Shown here one piece after another: positions 1 through 8,491 of a stretch of 64,000 bases of DNA (the first letter of the stretch is position 1; every line of letters starts with the position of its first letter). The DNA is taken from contig NC_019673.1 of assembly GCF_000328705.1 (NCBI RefSeq), forward strand, positions 8,071,501 through 8,135,500. The letters run 5' to 3'. The stretch is from Saccharothrix espanaensis DSM 44229 (lineage in GTDB: Bacteria; Actinomycetota; Actinomycetes; Mycobacteriales; Pseudonocardiaceae). A program made the position numbers and the translations under genes. The notes under the pieces were generated by a model that made no database searches, was not told where the DNA came from, and worked only from the letters and a program-made list of their open reading frames with translations.

Positions 1-2263
1 TGTCGGGGGTGGTGGCCCAGGTGGCTTCGCCTGGGGTTGCGGTCAGGGTGTAGGTCAGGTTCGTGCCGCCGGCGAGGGTGTGGTGGTCCACCCAGACCTT
101 CTCGTGGCGGACGTGGTCCAGTTGGGCGGACTCGATGTACTGGAGCGTTCGGGGGTCTGCGCCTTCCGCGGCGATGATGATCGGGTTGCCGTTCTGCTGG
201 TGGATCACCGACTTGGCGAACCTCGGCGCGTGCAGGATGAACTGGCCGGTGCCGGGCACCGCCGGGTAGAGGCCCAGGGCGCTGAACACGTACCAGGCCG
301 ACATCGTGCCCAGGTCGTCGTTGCCCGTCACGCCGTTCGGGCCGTCCACGAACAGGGTTTGGGCGGCGCGGTTGACCGCCGAGGTCTTCCACGGCTGGCC
401 CATCAGGGCGTACATCCACGGGGCGTGCAGGTCCGGTTCGTTGTTCGGGTTGTACCGGAACTGGTTGTAGTAGTCGTACGGGCCGACCACCCACTTCTCG
501 CGGACCGTCTTGGCCGGGTTCGCCACCAGGTCCGGGTAGGCGAAGAAGTCGTCCAGCCGGGCGGTCGCCTTCTCCTTGCCGCCCAGGCGTTCCACCAGGC
601 CGGGGACGTCGTGGTGGGCCAGCCACTGGTACTGCCACGCGGTTCCCTCGTGGAAGCCGTCCTGGCCCTGCGGGGTGAACGGGCTCAGCCACCGGCCGTC
701 GGCCGTCTTCGGGCGCGGGAAGCCGGTGAAGCCCCGGTCGGTGACGGTGTCGTCCCACAGGGTCCGGTAGTTCAGGGCACGGCGGCGGAGGGTGTCGGCG
801 TCTTCGTCGTGGCCCAGGGACTCGGCCATGACGGAGAGCGCGCAGTCGGCCAGCGCGTACTCCAGGGTCGCGGACGCGCCGTGGTGCGGGTCCACGTCCT
901 GGCCCTTCTTCGGGAAGTCCTTGTCGTACTGGACGAAACCGTTCTCCAGGTAGGAGGGGTTGCCCACCCGTCCCTCGAACGGCGACTTCGGGTCGGGGAC
1001 CTGGGTGGCGTTCTGGAGCAGCGCCCGGTACGCCTGGTCCTCCCGGCCTTCCAGGGCACCGAAGCGCCAGAGGTCCACCAGGAACGGGGTGACCGGGTCA
1101 CCGGTCATCGTGTTGGTCTCCTGGTTGGCGTACGCCCACCTCGGCAGCCACCCGCCCTGCTCGTGGATGGTCAGCACGGACCTGGCGACGTCCTTGGCCC
1201 GGTCCGGGCGCAGGAGGGCGAGGAGTTGGTTGTGGGCGCGGTAGGTGTCCCACAGCGAGTAGTACTCGTAGTAGGTCCAGCCCTCGGCGGTGTGGACCTT
1301 GTCGTCGAAACCCCGGTAGCGGCCGTCGACGTCGTTGCCGGTGAGGGGTTGCAGGAGGACGTGGTAGAGCGCGGTGTAGAAGACCGTGCGGTCGGTCGCG
1401 TTGTCCGTCTCGATCTCGATGGAGCCTAGTTCGTCGCGCCACAACGCCTGCGTCGCGGTGCGGAGGTCGTCGAAGGTCTGGTCGCGGGCTTCCGCCAGGT
1501 TCTTCGTCGCGCCCGCGGGGTCCACGTGGGAGATCGCGGTGGCGGCGGTGACCGGGCCCTCGGCGAAGGTGAGCCACTGGCCGCGCAACCCCGCGCCGCC
1601 CTCCGCGCCGCCCCAGTTGCCGGTGGTGGCGAACGGGCGGTCGAACGTCGTGGTGAAGTAGGTCGTGTAGGGCTTGCCGCCGCAGAACGCCTGCGCCGTC
1701 ACGGTTCCCGCCAGGGTCCGGTCGTCCACGACCCGGACGCTGCTGCCGGTGACCGGCTCCTTGTCGTTGGCCTGCCCCACGTTCACCAGCACGTGCGGGG
1801 TGCTGCCGGGCGGGAAGGTGAACCGCTCGACGCCGGTCCGGGTGGTGGCGGTGGACTCCGCGGTGATCCCGGACGCCAGGTCCACCCGGTAGTAGCCGGG
1901 CTTGCCCACCTCGCCCTGGTGGCGGTAGCCGACGCCGTAGCGGCGGTGGTCGAAGGACTGCGGGAGCGCGGTCGTCGGCAGGATCGACACCAGGCCGCCC
2001 TGCTCCCAGCAGCCCGCGCCGGACAGGAAGAAGTGGCCGAACCCGCGGATCACCGGATCGTCGTAACGCCACCCCGCGTAATGCGACCCGATCGGACTCG
2101 AATGGGCCATTCCGAACGGCGCGGACGCGCCCGGGAACGTGTTCCCCTCGTCTTTTGTGCCGATGAACGTGTTCACCGACTCGACCGGGTCCGTCTGCGC
2201 GTTCGCCGTCACGGGTACCACCATAGCGGCCATTGTCAGCAATACCAGGGTTGCCCGTAGCAC
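1..2263 (-). CDS. Secreted GH92 alpha-mannosidase, C-terminus cut by window edge
   Basis: The 754 visible codons encode a glycoside hydrolase family 92 protein, a calcium-dependent exo-alpha-mannosidase family acting on mannans or high-mannose glycans. The chosen GTG start gives a signal peptide (VLRATLVLLTMAAMVVPV then ANAQ), followed by the family N-terminal pattern VNTFIGTKDEGNTFPGA and SGAGCWEQGG. No good Shine-Dalgarno precedes this GTG. A strong GGGAGG lies further upstream but leads into another frame, so the start is uncertain. The reading frame runs off position 1 near the end of the catalytic module. It sits just downstream of a second GH92 gene on the same strand and is probably co-expressed with it. 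Family call is firm; the exact linkage cleaved is not visible. Confidence 0.9.
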   Translation of the reverse strand, partial: MLRATLVLLTMAAMVVPVTANAQTDPVESVNTFIGTKDEGNTFPGASAPFGMAHSSPIGSHYAGWRYDDPVIRGFGHFFLSGAGCWEQGGLVSILPTTALPQSFDHRRYGVGYRHQGEVGKPGYYRVDLASGITAESTATTRTGVERFTFPPGSTPHVLVNVGQANDKEPVTGSSVRVVDDRTLAGTVTAQAFCGGKPYTTYFTTTFDRPFATTGNWGGAEGGAGLRGQWLTFAEGPVTAATAISHVDPAGATKNLAEARDQTFDDLRTATQALWRDELGSIEIETDNATDRTVFYTALYHVLLQPLTGNDVDGRYRGFDDKVHTAEGWTYYEYYSLWDTYRAHNQLLALLRPDRAKDVARSVLTIHEQGGWLPRWAYANQETNTMTGDPVTPFLVDLWRFGALEGREDQAYRALLQNATQVPDPKSPFEGRVGNPSYLENGFVQYDKDFPKKGQDVDPHHGASATLEYALADCALSVMAESLGHDEDADTLRRRALNYRTLWDDTVTDRGFTGFPRPKTADGRWLSPFTPQGQDGFHEGTAWQYQWLAHHDVPGLVERLGGKEKATARLDDFFAYPDLVANPAKTVREKWVVGPYDYYNQFRYNPNNEPDLHAPWMYALMGQPWKTSAVNRAAQTLFVDGPNGVTGNDDLGTMSAWYVFSALGLYPAVPGTGQFILHAPRFAKSVIHQQNGNPIIIAAEGADPRTLQYIESAQLDHVRHEKVWVDHHTLAGGTNLTYTLTATPGEATWATTPD

Positions 2264-2346
2264 GGATTTACCGTACCCCGACGCCCGGCGCGGAGCGTTG
2301 ATTTCACACCTCCCGATCGGGTGGATGAAAGCGCGCGTGAGAATCG

Positions 2347-5300
2347 TCAACCCACGCCTATCGCGAACACGTGGAACGTGCCGCCGGTCACCCCGGAGGG
2401 CAGGGTCACCGAGCGGACCTCCTTGGCCTTCAGGGTGATCGGCGCGGTGGCGAAGAGGAACATCTTGAGCTGCTGGGAGGTTCCGCCGGAGTTGTTCCGG
2501 TACGGCGTGACGGCGACGACCCGGTTGTCGAACGACGGTGGCGTGGTGGCGTTGCCGCCCAGCGCCCAGTCGGAGAACCCGACGTCCTCCACCTGGGTCG
2601 TCCCGTCGGCGTAGGTGATGGTGAGCTTGCCGGACGCCTTGCCGCCGCCCCCGCTGCCGAGCAGGCCCAGCTTCGTGCCGGTGGCGTTGAGCGTCACGGC
2701 CTGGCCGGTGGTGTCGACGTTGTCCGGCTCGCCGACCGGCGACGACGGCCAGGTGTAGGTGATGCCGTCCTGGGTGACCTTCGCGCCGGGGGTCAGGCCC
2801 TTCTCCGCCAAGGCCTCGCGCGAGTAGCTCCAGCCCCCGCCGTCGAAGTTGCCGATGGCCTGGTTGTCGTCCGGTGACGTGCCGACGTTGTTGAACGCCG
2901 CGCGCAGGCTGCCCGGGTCGGCCACCAGCACGGAGATCGTGCTGCGCTGACCGTTGGAGAAGGTCACGGGGATCCGCAGGGTCTGCTCGGCGGTGTCGGG
3001 CGCGACGGTGACCGTGACACTCTGCCCGGCCTTGTCGCCCGGTGGCGCGGTGATCTCGCCCTGGCTCGGGGTGACGGTGATCCCGTTGGGCGGCTGCGCG
3101 CTCCACCCCACCTTGCCGCCCTTGCCGGAGAAGTCCTGCGCGCCGATCGTGACCGTGCCCGAGGCCCCCGGCGGGAGGACCAGCCGGCCGGGCGTGATGA
3201 ACGACTGCTGCCCCACCTCGCCGTCGCGGAACGACGGCGGCGCGTCGGCGGGCCCGGTGCCCCACGTGGTCGGCTCGGCGGTCAGGCCGAACTCCACCGT
3301 GCCGCCGTCGGCCACCAGCGATTCCGGCAGCCAGGTGCGGGTCTGCGGGCGGCCGTTGAGCTTCAGGTCGGCCACGTGCTTGCCCGCGCCGGAGGTCTTG
3401 ACCACGATCGGCTCGCCGTTCGGGCGGGTGATGGTCGCCTCGGTGAACACCGGGCTGTTGACGACGAGTTCGGCGCGGCCGGGGATGACCGGGTACATGC
3501 CGAGCGCGGCCCAGACGTACCACGACGACATCTGGCCGAGGTCGTCGTTGCCCATCAGGCCGTTCGGGCCGGGACCGAACAGCTCGTCGACCGCCTTGCG
3601 CACCACGGCCTGGGTCTTGGCGGGCGCGCCGGCCCAGTTGTAGAGCCACAGGCTGTGCATGATCGGCTCGTTGCCGAGGAACGCGTGCGGCTCGTCGGGT
3701 CCGGCGTTGAGCTTGGTGAAGAAGAAGTCCAGCCGGTCGCGGACCTTCGCGTCGCCGCCCATCGCGGTGAACAGGCCGCGTGCGTTGTAGGGCACCATCC
3801 AGGTGTACTGCGCGGCGTTGCCCTCGACCCAGTTGTCCGGGTTGCCGGGGTCGAACGGCTCCACGAACGACCCGTCGCGGTTGCGGGCCTGGGTGTAGGA
3901 GGTGGCCGGGTTGAACACGTTCTGCCAGTGCTGGGCGCGTTTCATGAACGTCTGCCAGGTCGCGCCGTCGCCGAGCCGGCGGGCGAAGTCGGCGATGGCG
4001 AAGTCGGCGCTGGTGTACTCCAACGTGGTGGCGGGCGCACCCCAGACGCCTTGCGCGCCGACCGGCACGTACCCGAGTTCCTGGTACTCCTTGAGCCCCG
4101 GGCGTTCCTCGTAGCCCTGGGTGGGCTGGGTCGCGCCGCGCAGCATCAGCAGCAACGCCTTGTTGGCGTCGAAGTCCTTGACACCGAAGGCGTACGCGCT
4201 GGCGACCATCACGTGGTACGGGTCGCCGACCATGACCCCGGTGTAGCCGTTGGCGACCGTCCAGCGGTCCCACGAGCCGCCCTGCTCGGCGAAGGCCACC
4301 ATCGAGCGGACCATGTCGGCCGTTTCCTCCGGTGCCAGCAACGAGAGCAGTTGCATCTCCGAGCGGTAGACGTCCCAGCCGGAGAAGTTCGTGTAGATCG
4401 CGTGGCCCTTGTCGGCGGTGTGCAGGCGGCCGTCGAAGCCCGGGTAGCGCCCGTCGACGTCGGAGAACACGTTGGGCTGCAACAGGGAGTGGTACAACGC
4501 CGTGTAGAACGTGGTTCGCTGGGCGTCCGTGCCGCCGGTGACCTTGATCTGCCCGAGCCGGTCGTTCCACGCCTTGCGGGCGGCGGTGTGGATACCGTCG
4601 AACGACTTGGCGACGTTCTCCGCCTTGAGGTTCTTCTTCGCGCCGTCGACCGAGACGAACGACAGGCCGACCCGCATGGTGACCTCCGGGTCGGCGAAGG
4701 TCACGTAGCCGCCGCTGCCCGGTCCGGAGACCGTCGTGTCCAGCGCGCCCACCGAGCGTTGCTCACCCTGCGCGGCAAGGGTCTTGCGGGCATCGCCCAG
4801 GTCGCCCTTGCGCGGCGAGCCACCGCGCTCGGCGGACTTGCCGGGCGTGACCGCGCCGTTCTTCCAGGTGCCGACGGACTCGAACGCCTGGTCGAACTGC
4901 GCGTGGAAGTAGACCCGGTAGCGGTGGTCCGCGCCGCAGAACCGGCCGCTGGTGGCCCACCCGCTGATGGTGTTCGCGCCGATGGTGACCTCGGCGTCGT
5001 CGGTGCCCGCGATCGAGCCGGAGGTGTTGACCAGCAGGGTGGACGTGCTGCCGCCGGGGTAGGCCAGTCGGCCGATGCCGGTGCGCTGGGTGACGCTGAG
5101 CTCGACCTCGGTCCCGCTGTCGAGGGTGACGCCGTAGTAGCCGGGGGTGGCGGACTCGTTGGCGTGCGAGAAGGTCGACACGTACCGGCCGGGGTCGGCG
5201 GCGGGCGACGTCGTCACCTCGCCGACGTACGGCATGATCGGGACGTCCTGGTAGGTCGAGCAGCCGGCACCCGACAGGTGGGTCAGGCTGAAGCCCTTGA

Positions 5301-5556
5301 TCCGGTTGTCGTCGTAGGAGTAGCCGCCGTGCTGGCGGGTCACCGTGTCGGGACTCCACTGCACCATCCCGAACGGGACGTCCGCGCCGGGGAAGTTGTT
5401 GCCCGCGCCGCCGCCGGTGCCGTGGTCGGGACCACCCGGCCGGGTGCCGACGAACGGGTTCACCCAGCGCGCGAGATCGTCCGGTTGGGCGTGGGACACG
5501 ACCGGTTGGACCAACGCGATTGCCACGACTGCCGCTGTCGCCAGTGCCGCCTTCAC
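2347..5556 (-). CDS. Secreted GH92 alpha-mannosidase with C-terminal accessory modules
   Basis: 1069 aa. The GTG start at 5556 has GAGGAGG a few bases upstream and gives a signal peptide ending SHAQ. Residues about 30-760 form the GH92 module: VNPFVGTRPGGPDHGTGG at the start, GGSWDRWTVANGYTGVMVGD in the barrel, GNEPIMHSLWLYNWAG and GNDDLGQMSSWYVWAALG near the end. About 300 C-terminal residues follow. They look like a beta-sandwich linker plus a domain resembling carbohydrate-binding modules seen in secreted actinobacterial GH92 enzymes (an assignment from general appearance). A longer open frame exists upstream but lacks a signal peptide and runs over the operator region. Expected role: release of mannose outside the cell for the transporter encoded on the other strand. 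A LacI-type operator lies just upstream of the ribosome-binding site. Confidence 0.94.
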   Translation of the reverse strand: MKAALATAAVVAIALVQPVVSHAQPDDLARWVNPFVGTRPGGPDHGTGGGAGNNFPGADVPFGMVQWSPDTVTRQHGGYSYDDNRIKGFSLTHLSGAGCSTYQDVPIMPYVGEVTTSPAADPGRYVSTFSHANESATPGYYGVTLDSGTEVELSVTQRTGIGRLAYPGGSTSTLLVNTSGSIAGTDDAEVTIGANTISGWATSGRFCGADHRYRVYFHAQFDQAFESVGTWKNGAVTPGKSAERGGSPRKGDLGDARKTLAAQGEQRSVGALDTTVSGPGSGGYVTFADPEVTMRVGLSFVSVDGAKKNLKAENVAKSFDGIHTAARKAWNDRLGQIKVTGGTDAQRTTFYTALYHSLLQPNVFSDVDGRYPGFDGRLHTADKGHAIYTNFSGWDVYRSEMQLLSLLAPEETADMVRSMVAFAEQGGSWDRWTVANGYTGVMVGDPYHVMVASAYAFGVKDFDANKALLLMLRGATQPTQGYEERPGLKEYQELGYVPVGAQGVWGAPATTLEYTSADFAIADFARRLGDGATWQTFMKRAQHWQNVFNPATSYTQARNRDGSFVEPFDPGNPDNWVEGNAAQYTWMVPYNARGLFTAMGGDAKVRDRLDFFFTKLNAGPDEPHAFLGNEPIMHSLWLYNWAGAPAKTQAVVRKAVDELFGPGPNGLMGNDDLGQMSSWYVWAALGMYPVIPGRAELVVNSPVFTEATITRPNGEPIVVKTSGAGKHVADLKLNGRPQTRTWLPESLVADGGTVEFGLTAEPTTWGTGPADAPPSFRDGEVGQQSFITPGRLVLPPGASGTVTIGAQDFSGKGGKVGWSAQPPNGITVTPSQGEITAPPGDKAGQSVTVTVAPDTAEQTLRIPVTFSNGQRSTISVLVADPGSLRAAFNNVGTSPDDNQAIGNFDGGGWSYSREALAEKGLTPGAKVTQDGITYTWPSSPVGEPDNVDTTGQAVTLNATGTKLGLLGSGGGGKASGKLTITYADGTTQVEDVGFSDWALGGNATTPPSFDNRVVAVTPYRNNSGGTSQQLKMFLFATAPITLKAKEVRSVTLPSGVTGGTFHVFAIGVG

Positions 5557-5570
5557 GAGCCCTCCTCGTT

Positions 5571-5589
5571 GACAACGCTGTCCACGAAC
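5571..5589. promoter_or_regulatory. LacI-type operator before the GH92 gene
   Basis: The palindrome GACAACGCTGTC is followed by CACGAAC. It differs by only two bases from the 19-bp stretch at 5716-5734 over the lacI start. It lies 14 bp upstream of the GH92 start and downstream of its predicted promoter, a position where a bound repressor would block transcription. The match between two divergent promoters is seen directly; the bound protein is inferred to be the neighbouring LacI regulator. Confidence 0.75.
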
Positions 5590-5602
5590 CTTCGGTAATC
5601 GC

Positions 5603-5633
5603 ATAATTGCGGAGGGTGTCGGGGGTGCGTCAA
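5603..5633 (-). promoter_or_regulatory. Predicted promoter of the GH92 genes
   Basis: On the minus strand a TTGACG -35 box (5628-5633) is separated by 18 bp from CAATTA (5604-5609), with an overlapping AATTAT at 19 bp. This is an unusually A/T-rich patch in a very GC-rich region. Transcription would begin about 20 bases before the operator at 5571. Confidence 0.55.
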
Positions 5634-5675
5634 GGCCGTGTCCGAGTGTTGTCCGGTTCGAGACAGCGCGGATCA

Positions 5676-5704
5676 TTGACACGGACCGGGACCGGGTGTG
5701 TGAT
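5676..5704 (+). promoter_or_regulatory. Predicted promoter of lacI and the sugar operon
   Basis: A perfect TTGACA -35 box (5676-5681), a 17-bp spacer and TGTGAT (5699-5704) form a good vegetative promoter. The start site would fall near 5711, almost on the ATG at 5714, so the lacI message is probably leaderless. The operator at 5716 covers the first transcribed bases. Confidence 0.65.
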
Positions 5705-5713
5705 TCGCGGACC

Positions 5714-6748
5714 ATGACAACGTTGTCCGCGAACGGCACCGCCCGGAAGGTCCGGCGCGCCACCATGAACGACGTGGCGCGGCTGGCGGGCGTGAGCATC
5801 AAGACGGTCTCGCGCGTGGTGAACGACGAGGCGGGGGTGCACCCGGCGACCGCGGAACGGGTGCTCGCGGCGATCGACCAGCTCGGCTTCCGGCGCAACC
5901 TCAGCGCGCGCAACCTGCGCCGCGGCTCGTCCACCGGCACCGTCGGCCTGGTGCTGGAGGACGTGGGCAACCCGTTCTACTCCGGCGTGACGCGGGCCGT
6001 GGAGGAGATCTCCCGACTGCGCGGCCGGCAGGTCATCACCGGCTCCTCGGACGAGGACCCGGTGCGGGAGCGCGAACTGGCGCTGGAGTTCTGCTCCCGC
6101 CGGGTGGACGGCCTGCTGATCGTGCCCGCGGGCGTGCAGCACGGGTACCTGGTGCCGGAGATGCACGCGGGCACGCCCGTGGTGTTCCTGGACCGCCCGG
6201 CGGGCGACGTGGTCGCGGACACCGTGCTGGTCGACAACGTCGGCGGCACCGCGGAAGCCGTGGTGCACCTGGCGTCCTTCGGGCACCGCCGGATCGCGTT
6301 CCTGGGCGACTCGCCGGACATCTTCACCGCCAACGAACGCCTGCGCGGCTTCCGCGAGGGCTGCGCGCGGGCGGGCGTCGGGTTCCACGAGTCGCTGGTC
6401 CGGATGGGCCCGCACGACGAGGACTCGGTCCGCACGGCGTTGCACCACTTGCGGAACGCGGCCGACCCGGCGACCGCCGTGGTCACCGGCAACAACCGGA
6501 TCACGGTGCACGCGCTGCGCGCGCTGGCCGGGTCGCCGGTCCGGCCGGCGCTGCTCGGCTTCGACGACTTCGAGCTGGCGGACCTGCTCTCGCCGCCGGT
6601 GAGCGTGATCGCGCACGACGCGAGCGCGCTGGGGAAGGCCGCGGCCGACCTGCTGTACGCCCGCCTGGACGGCGACACGTCACCACCGCGCCGCGTGGTG
6701 CTGCCGGTCCGGTTGGTGGCACGTGGATCAGGGGAGGTTCGTGCGTGA
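5714..6748 (+). CDS. LacI-family transcriptional regulator of the mannoside locus
   Basis: 344 aa. The LacI helix-turn-helix is at residues about 18-40 (MNDVARLAGVSIKTVSRVVN), followed by the hinge (RRGSSTGTVGLV) and a periplasmic-binding-protein-like effector domain with the usual ending RVVLPVRLV. ATG 5714 is preferred because a consensus promoter places the transcript start there; an internal ATG at 5765 is the alternative. The stop overlaps the GTG of the isomerase gene by 4 bp, so the regulator is the first gene of the operon it probably controls. Effector is inferred to be mannose or a derivative, from the neighbours only. Confidence 0.93.
   Translation: MTTLSANGTARKVRRATMNDVARLAGVSIKTVSRVVNDEAGVHPATAERVLAAIDQLGFRRNLSARNLRRGSSTGTVGLVLEDVGNPFYSGVTRAVEEISRLRGRQVITGSSDEDPVRERELALEFCSRRVDGLLIVPAGVQHGYLVPEMHAGTPVVFLDRPAGDVVADTVLVDNVGGTAEAVVHLASFGHRRIAFLGDSPDIFTANERLRGFREGCARAGVGFHESLVRMGPHDEDSVRTALHHLRNAADPATAVVTGNNRITVHALRALAGSPVRPALLGFDDFELADLLSPPVSVIAHDASALGKAAADLLYARLDGDTSPPRRVVLPVRLVARGSGEVRA
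5716..5734. promoter_or_regulatory. LacI-type operator over the lacI start codon
   Basis: GACAACGTTGTC is a perfect 12-bp palindrome, followed by CGCGAAC as at the GH92 operator. It begins on the last base of the lacI ATG, which fits autoregulation of lacI together with the downstream isomerase and transporter genes. Confidence 0.75.
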
Positions 6749-7740
6749 GCAAGCAGCCGATCGCGCTTCCGGCCAACCAGCCGAAGCAGTTCTACCGGGG
6801 CGGGGCGGCGATCGCCACGCTGCGCGGGGAGCCCGGGGCGGACTACGGCCCCGAGGACTGGGTGGCCTCGACCACCACCCTGTTCGGGCAGGACGAGGCG
6901 GGCCTGACCAGGCTGCCGGACGGCCGGTGGCTGCGCGACGCGGTCGCCGCCGACCCGGTGGCGTGGCTCGGCCCCGAGCACGTGGCGGAGTTCGGCGCGG
7001 ACACCGCGCTGCTGGTGAAGCTGCTGGACGCGGGCCAGCGCCTGCCGGTGCACTGCCACCCGTCCAACGCCTTCGCGGCCGAGCACCTGGCCTGCCGGCA
7101 CGGCAAGACCGAGGCGTGGATCGTGATCGGCACGACCGGCGACGACCCCACCGCCTACCTCGGTTTCCGCCAGGACGTCCCCGCGGACGCCATCGCCACC
7201 TGGGTCTCCGCCCAGGACTCGAAGGCGATGCTCGACGCCCTCAACCCGGTGTCGGTCAAGGCGGGTGACACGCTGTTCGTCCCCGCCGGCGTGCCGCACG
7301 CCATCGGCGAGGGCGTGTTCATCGTGGAACTCCAGCAGCCCACCGACTTCTCCGTCACGCTGGAGTGGCAGGGTTTCCTCCCCGACCCGGAGTCCTGGCA
7401 CCTGGGCCTCGGCCAGGACACCGCGCTGGAGTGCGTGGAGCGCCGGGTGCAGCACGTGCAAGACCTGCTGACGCACACCGCGTCCCGCGTCGCCCCCTCG
7501 GTGAACCTGTTGCGCGCCAAGGCCGACCCGTTCTTCCAGGCGGACCGCCTGCACGTCTCCGGCCACCAGTCGCTGGTCCCGTCGTTCGCGGTCCTCGTCG
7601 TCTTGGAGGGCGAAGGCACCGTGGGGGACACCCGCCTGCACAAGGGCAGCACGGTCGTCGTGCCACACGCGGCGGGCGAGGTCGTGCTGACCGGCGACCT
7701 GGTCGCCGTCCGCTGCCGCCCGCCGCGCCTCGGGAGCTGA
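6745..7740 (+). CDS. manA: Mannose-6-phosphate isomerase, class I cupin type
   Basis: 331 aa. Interconverts mannose 6-phosphate and fructose 6-phosphate in the cytoplasm, feeding mannose into glycolysis. Zinc-site motifs of the type I family are visible: LPVHCHPSNAFAAEH (about residues 98-112), GKTEAWIV, and VPAGVPHAIGEG near residue 185. A second, weaker cupin half follows. It is somewhat shorter than many class I isomerases. A GGGAGG ribosome-binding site precedes the GTG start, which overlaps the lacI stop. No sugar kinase that would make the substrate is in the window, so the phosphorylating enzyme must be elsewhere, or the true substrate is a related sugar phosphate. Confidence 0.88.
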   Translation: MSKQPIALPANQPKQFYRGGAAIATLRGEPGADYGPEDWVASTTTLFGQDEAGLTRLPDGRWLRDAVAADPVAWLGPEHVAEFGADTALLVKLLDAGQRLPVHCHPSNAFAAEHLACRHGKTEAWIVIGTTGDDPTAYLGFRQDVPADAIATWVSAQDSKAMLDALNPVSVKAGDTLFVPAGVPHAIGEGVFIVELQQPTDFSVTLEWQGFLPDPESWHLGLGQDTALECVERRVQHVQDLLTHTASRVAPSVNLLRAKADPFFQADRLHVSGHQSLVPSFAVLVVLEGEGTVGDTRLHKGSTVVVPHAAGEVVLTGDLVAVRCRPPRLGS

Positions 7741-7741
7741 C

Positions 7742-8491
7742 ATGGCGGAACCCCTGTTGGAGGCCCGCGACCTGGTGAAGCACTACGGCAGCGTGGAAGC
7801 GCTGCGCGGGGCTTCGTTCACCGCCTACGCGGGCGAAGTGGTGTCCCTCATCGGGGACAACGGCGCGGGCAAGTCGACCCTGGTGAAGTGCCTGTCCGGC
7901 GCGGAACAACCCGACAGCGGCACCATCGCGTTCGACGGTCGCCCGATCACCCTGCCCACCCCCACCACCGCGCGGCACCTGGGCATCGAGACGGTGTACC
8001 AGGACCTCGCCGTCGCGCCGGACCTCGACCCGGCCGCGAACCTGTTCCTGGGTCGTGAGTTGCTCAAACCCGGGCTGCTCGGCCGGCTGGGCGTGCTGGA
8101 CAAGAAGGCGATGCGCCGCAGGGCCACCGAGTCGTTCGCGGAGCTGGGGGTGAGCCTGCAGAGCGTCGACGTACCGATCGGCGCGCTGTCGGGCGGCCAG
8201 CGGCAGAGCGTCGCCGTGGCCCGCAGCGTGGTCTGGGCGGGCAAGCTCGTGTTCATGGACGAACCGACCGCCGCTCTCGGCGTGGTGCAGCGCGAACGCG
8301 TCCTCGAGGTCGTCAAGCGGGTCCGCGACCAGGGCTTGGCGGTCGTGCTGATCAGCCACAACATGCCCGAGGTGCTGGCGGTGTCGGACCGCGTCGAGGT
8401 GCTGCGCCTGGGCCGCCGGGTGGCCCGCTTCACCGCCGCCGACACGACCGTGGAGGAACTGGTGGGTGCGATGACCGGAGCCCTCGGATGA
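7742..8491 (+). CDS. Sugar ABC transporter ATP-binding protein
   Basis: 249 aa, one nucleotide-binding domain. Walker A GDNGAGKST (about 37-45), Q-loop VYQDLAV, signature LSGGQRQSVAVARS and Walker B LVFMDEPTAALG are intact. It is a single-domain ATPase of the kind paired with fructose/ribose-type permeases, unlike the two-domain RbsA/XylG type. It starts one base after the manA stop, and its TGA overlaps the ATG of the permease gene. Substrate is inferred to be mannose or short mannosides from the GH92 and manA neighbours. Confidence 0.93.
   Translation: MAEPLLEARDLVKHYGSVEALRGASFTAYAGEVVSLIGDNGAGKSTLVKCLSGAEQPDSGTIAFDGRPITLPTPTTARHLGIETVYQDLAVAPDLDPAANLFLGRELLKPGLLGRLGVLDKKAMRRRATESFAELGVSLQSVDVPIGALSGGQRQSVAVARSVVWAGKLVFMDEPTAALGVVQRERVLEVVKRVRDQGLAVVLISHNMPEVLAVSDRVEVLRLGRRVARFTAADTTVEELVGAMTGALG

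Noticed and set aside
3376-5598. Long open frame opposite the GH92 gene, and similar long frames opposite most genes
   Set aside because: Shadows caused by high GC at third codon positions; no start signals or protein-like composition.
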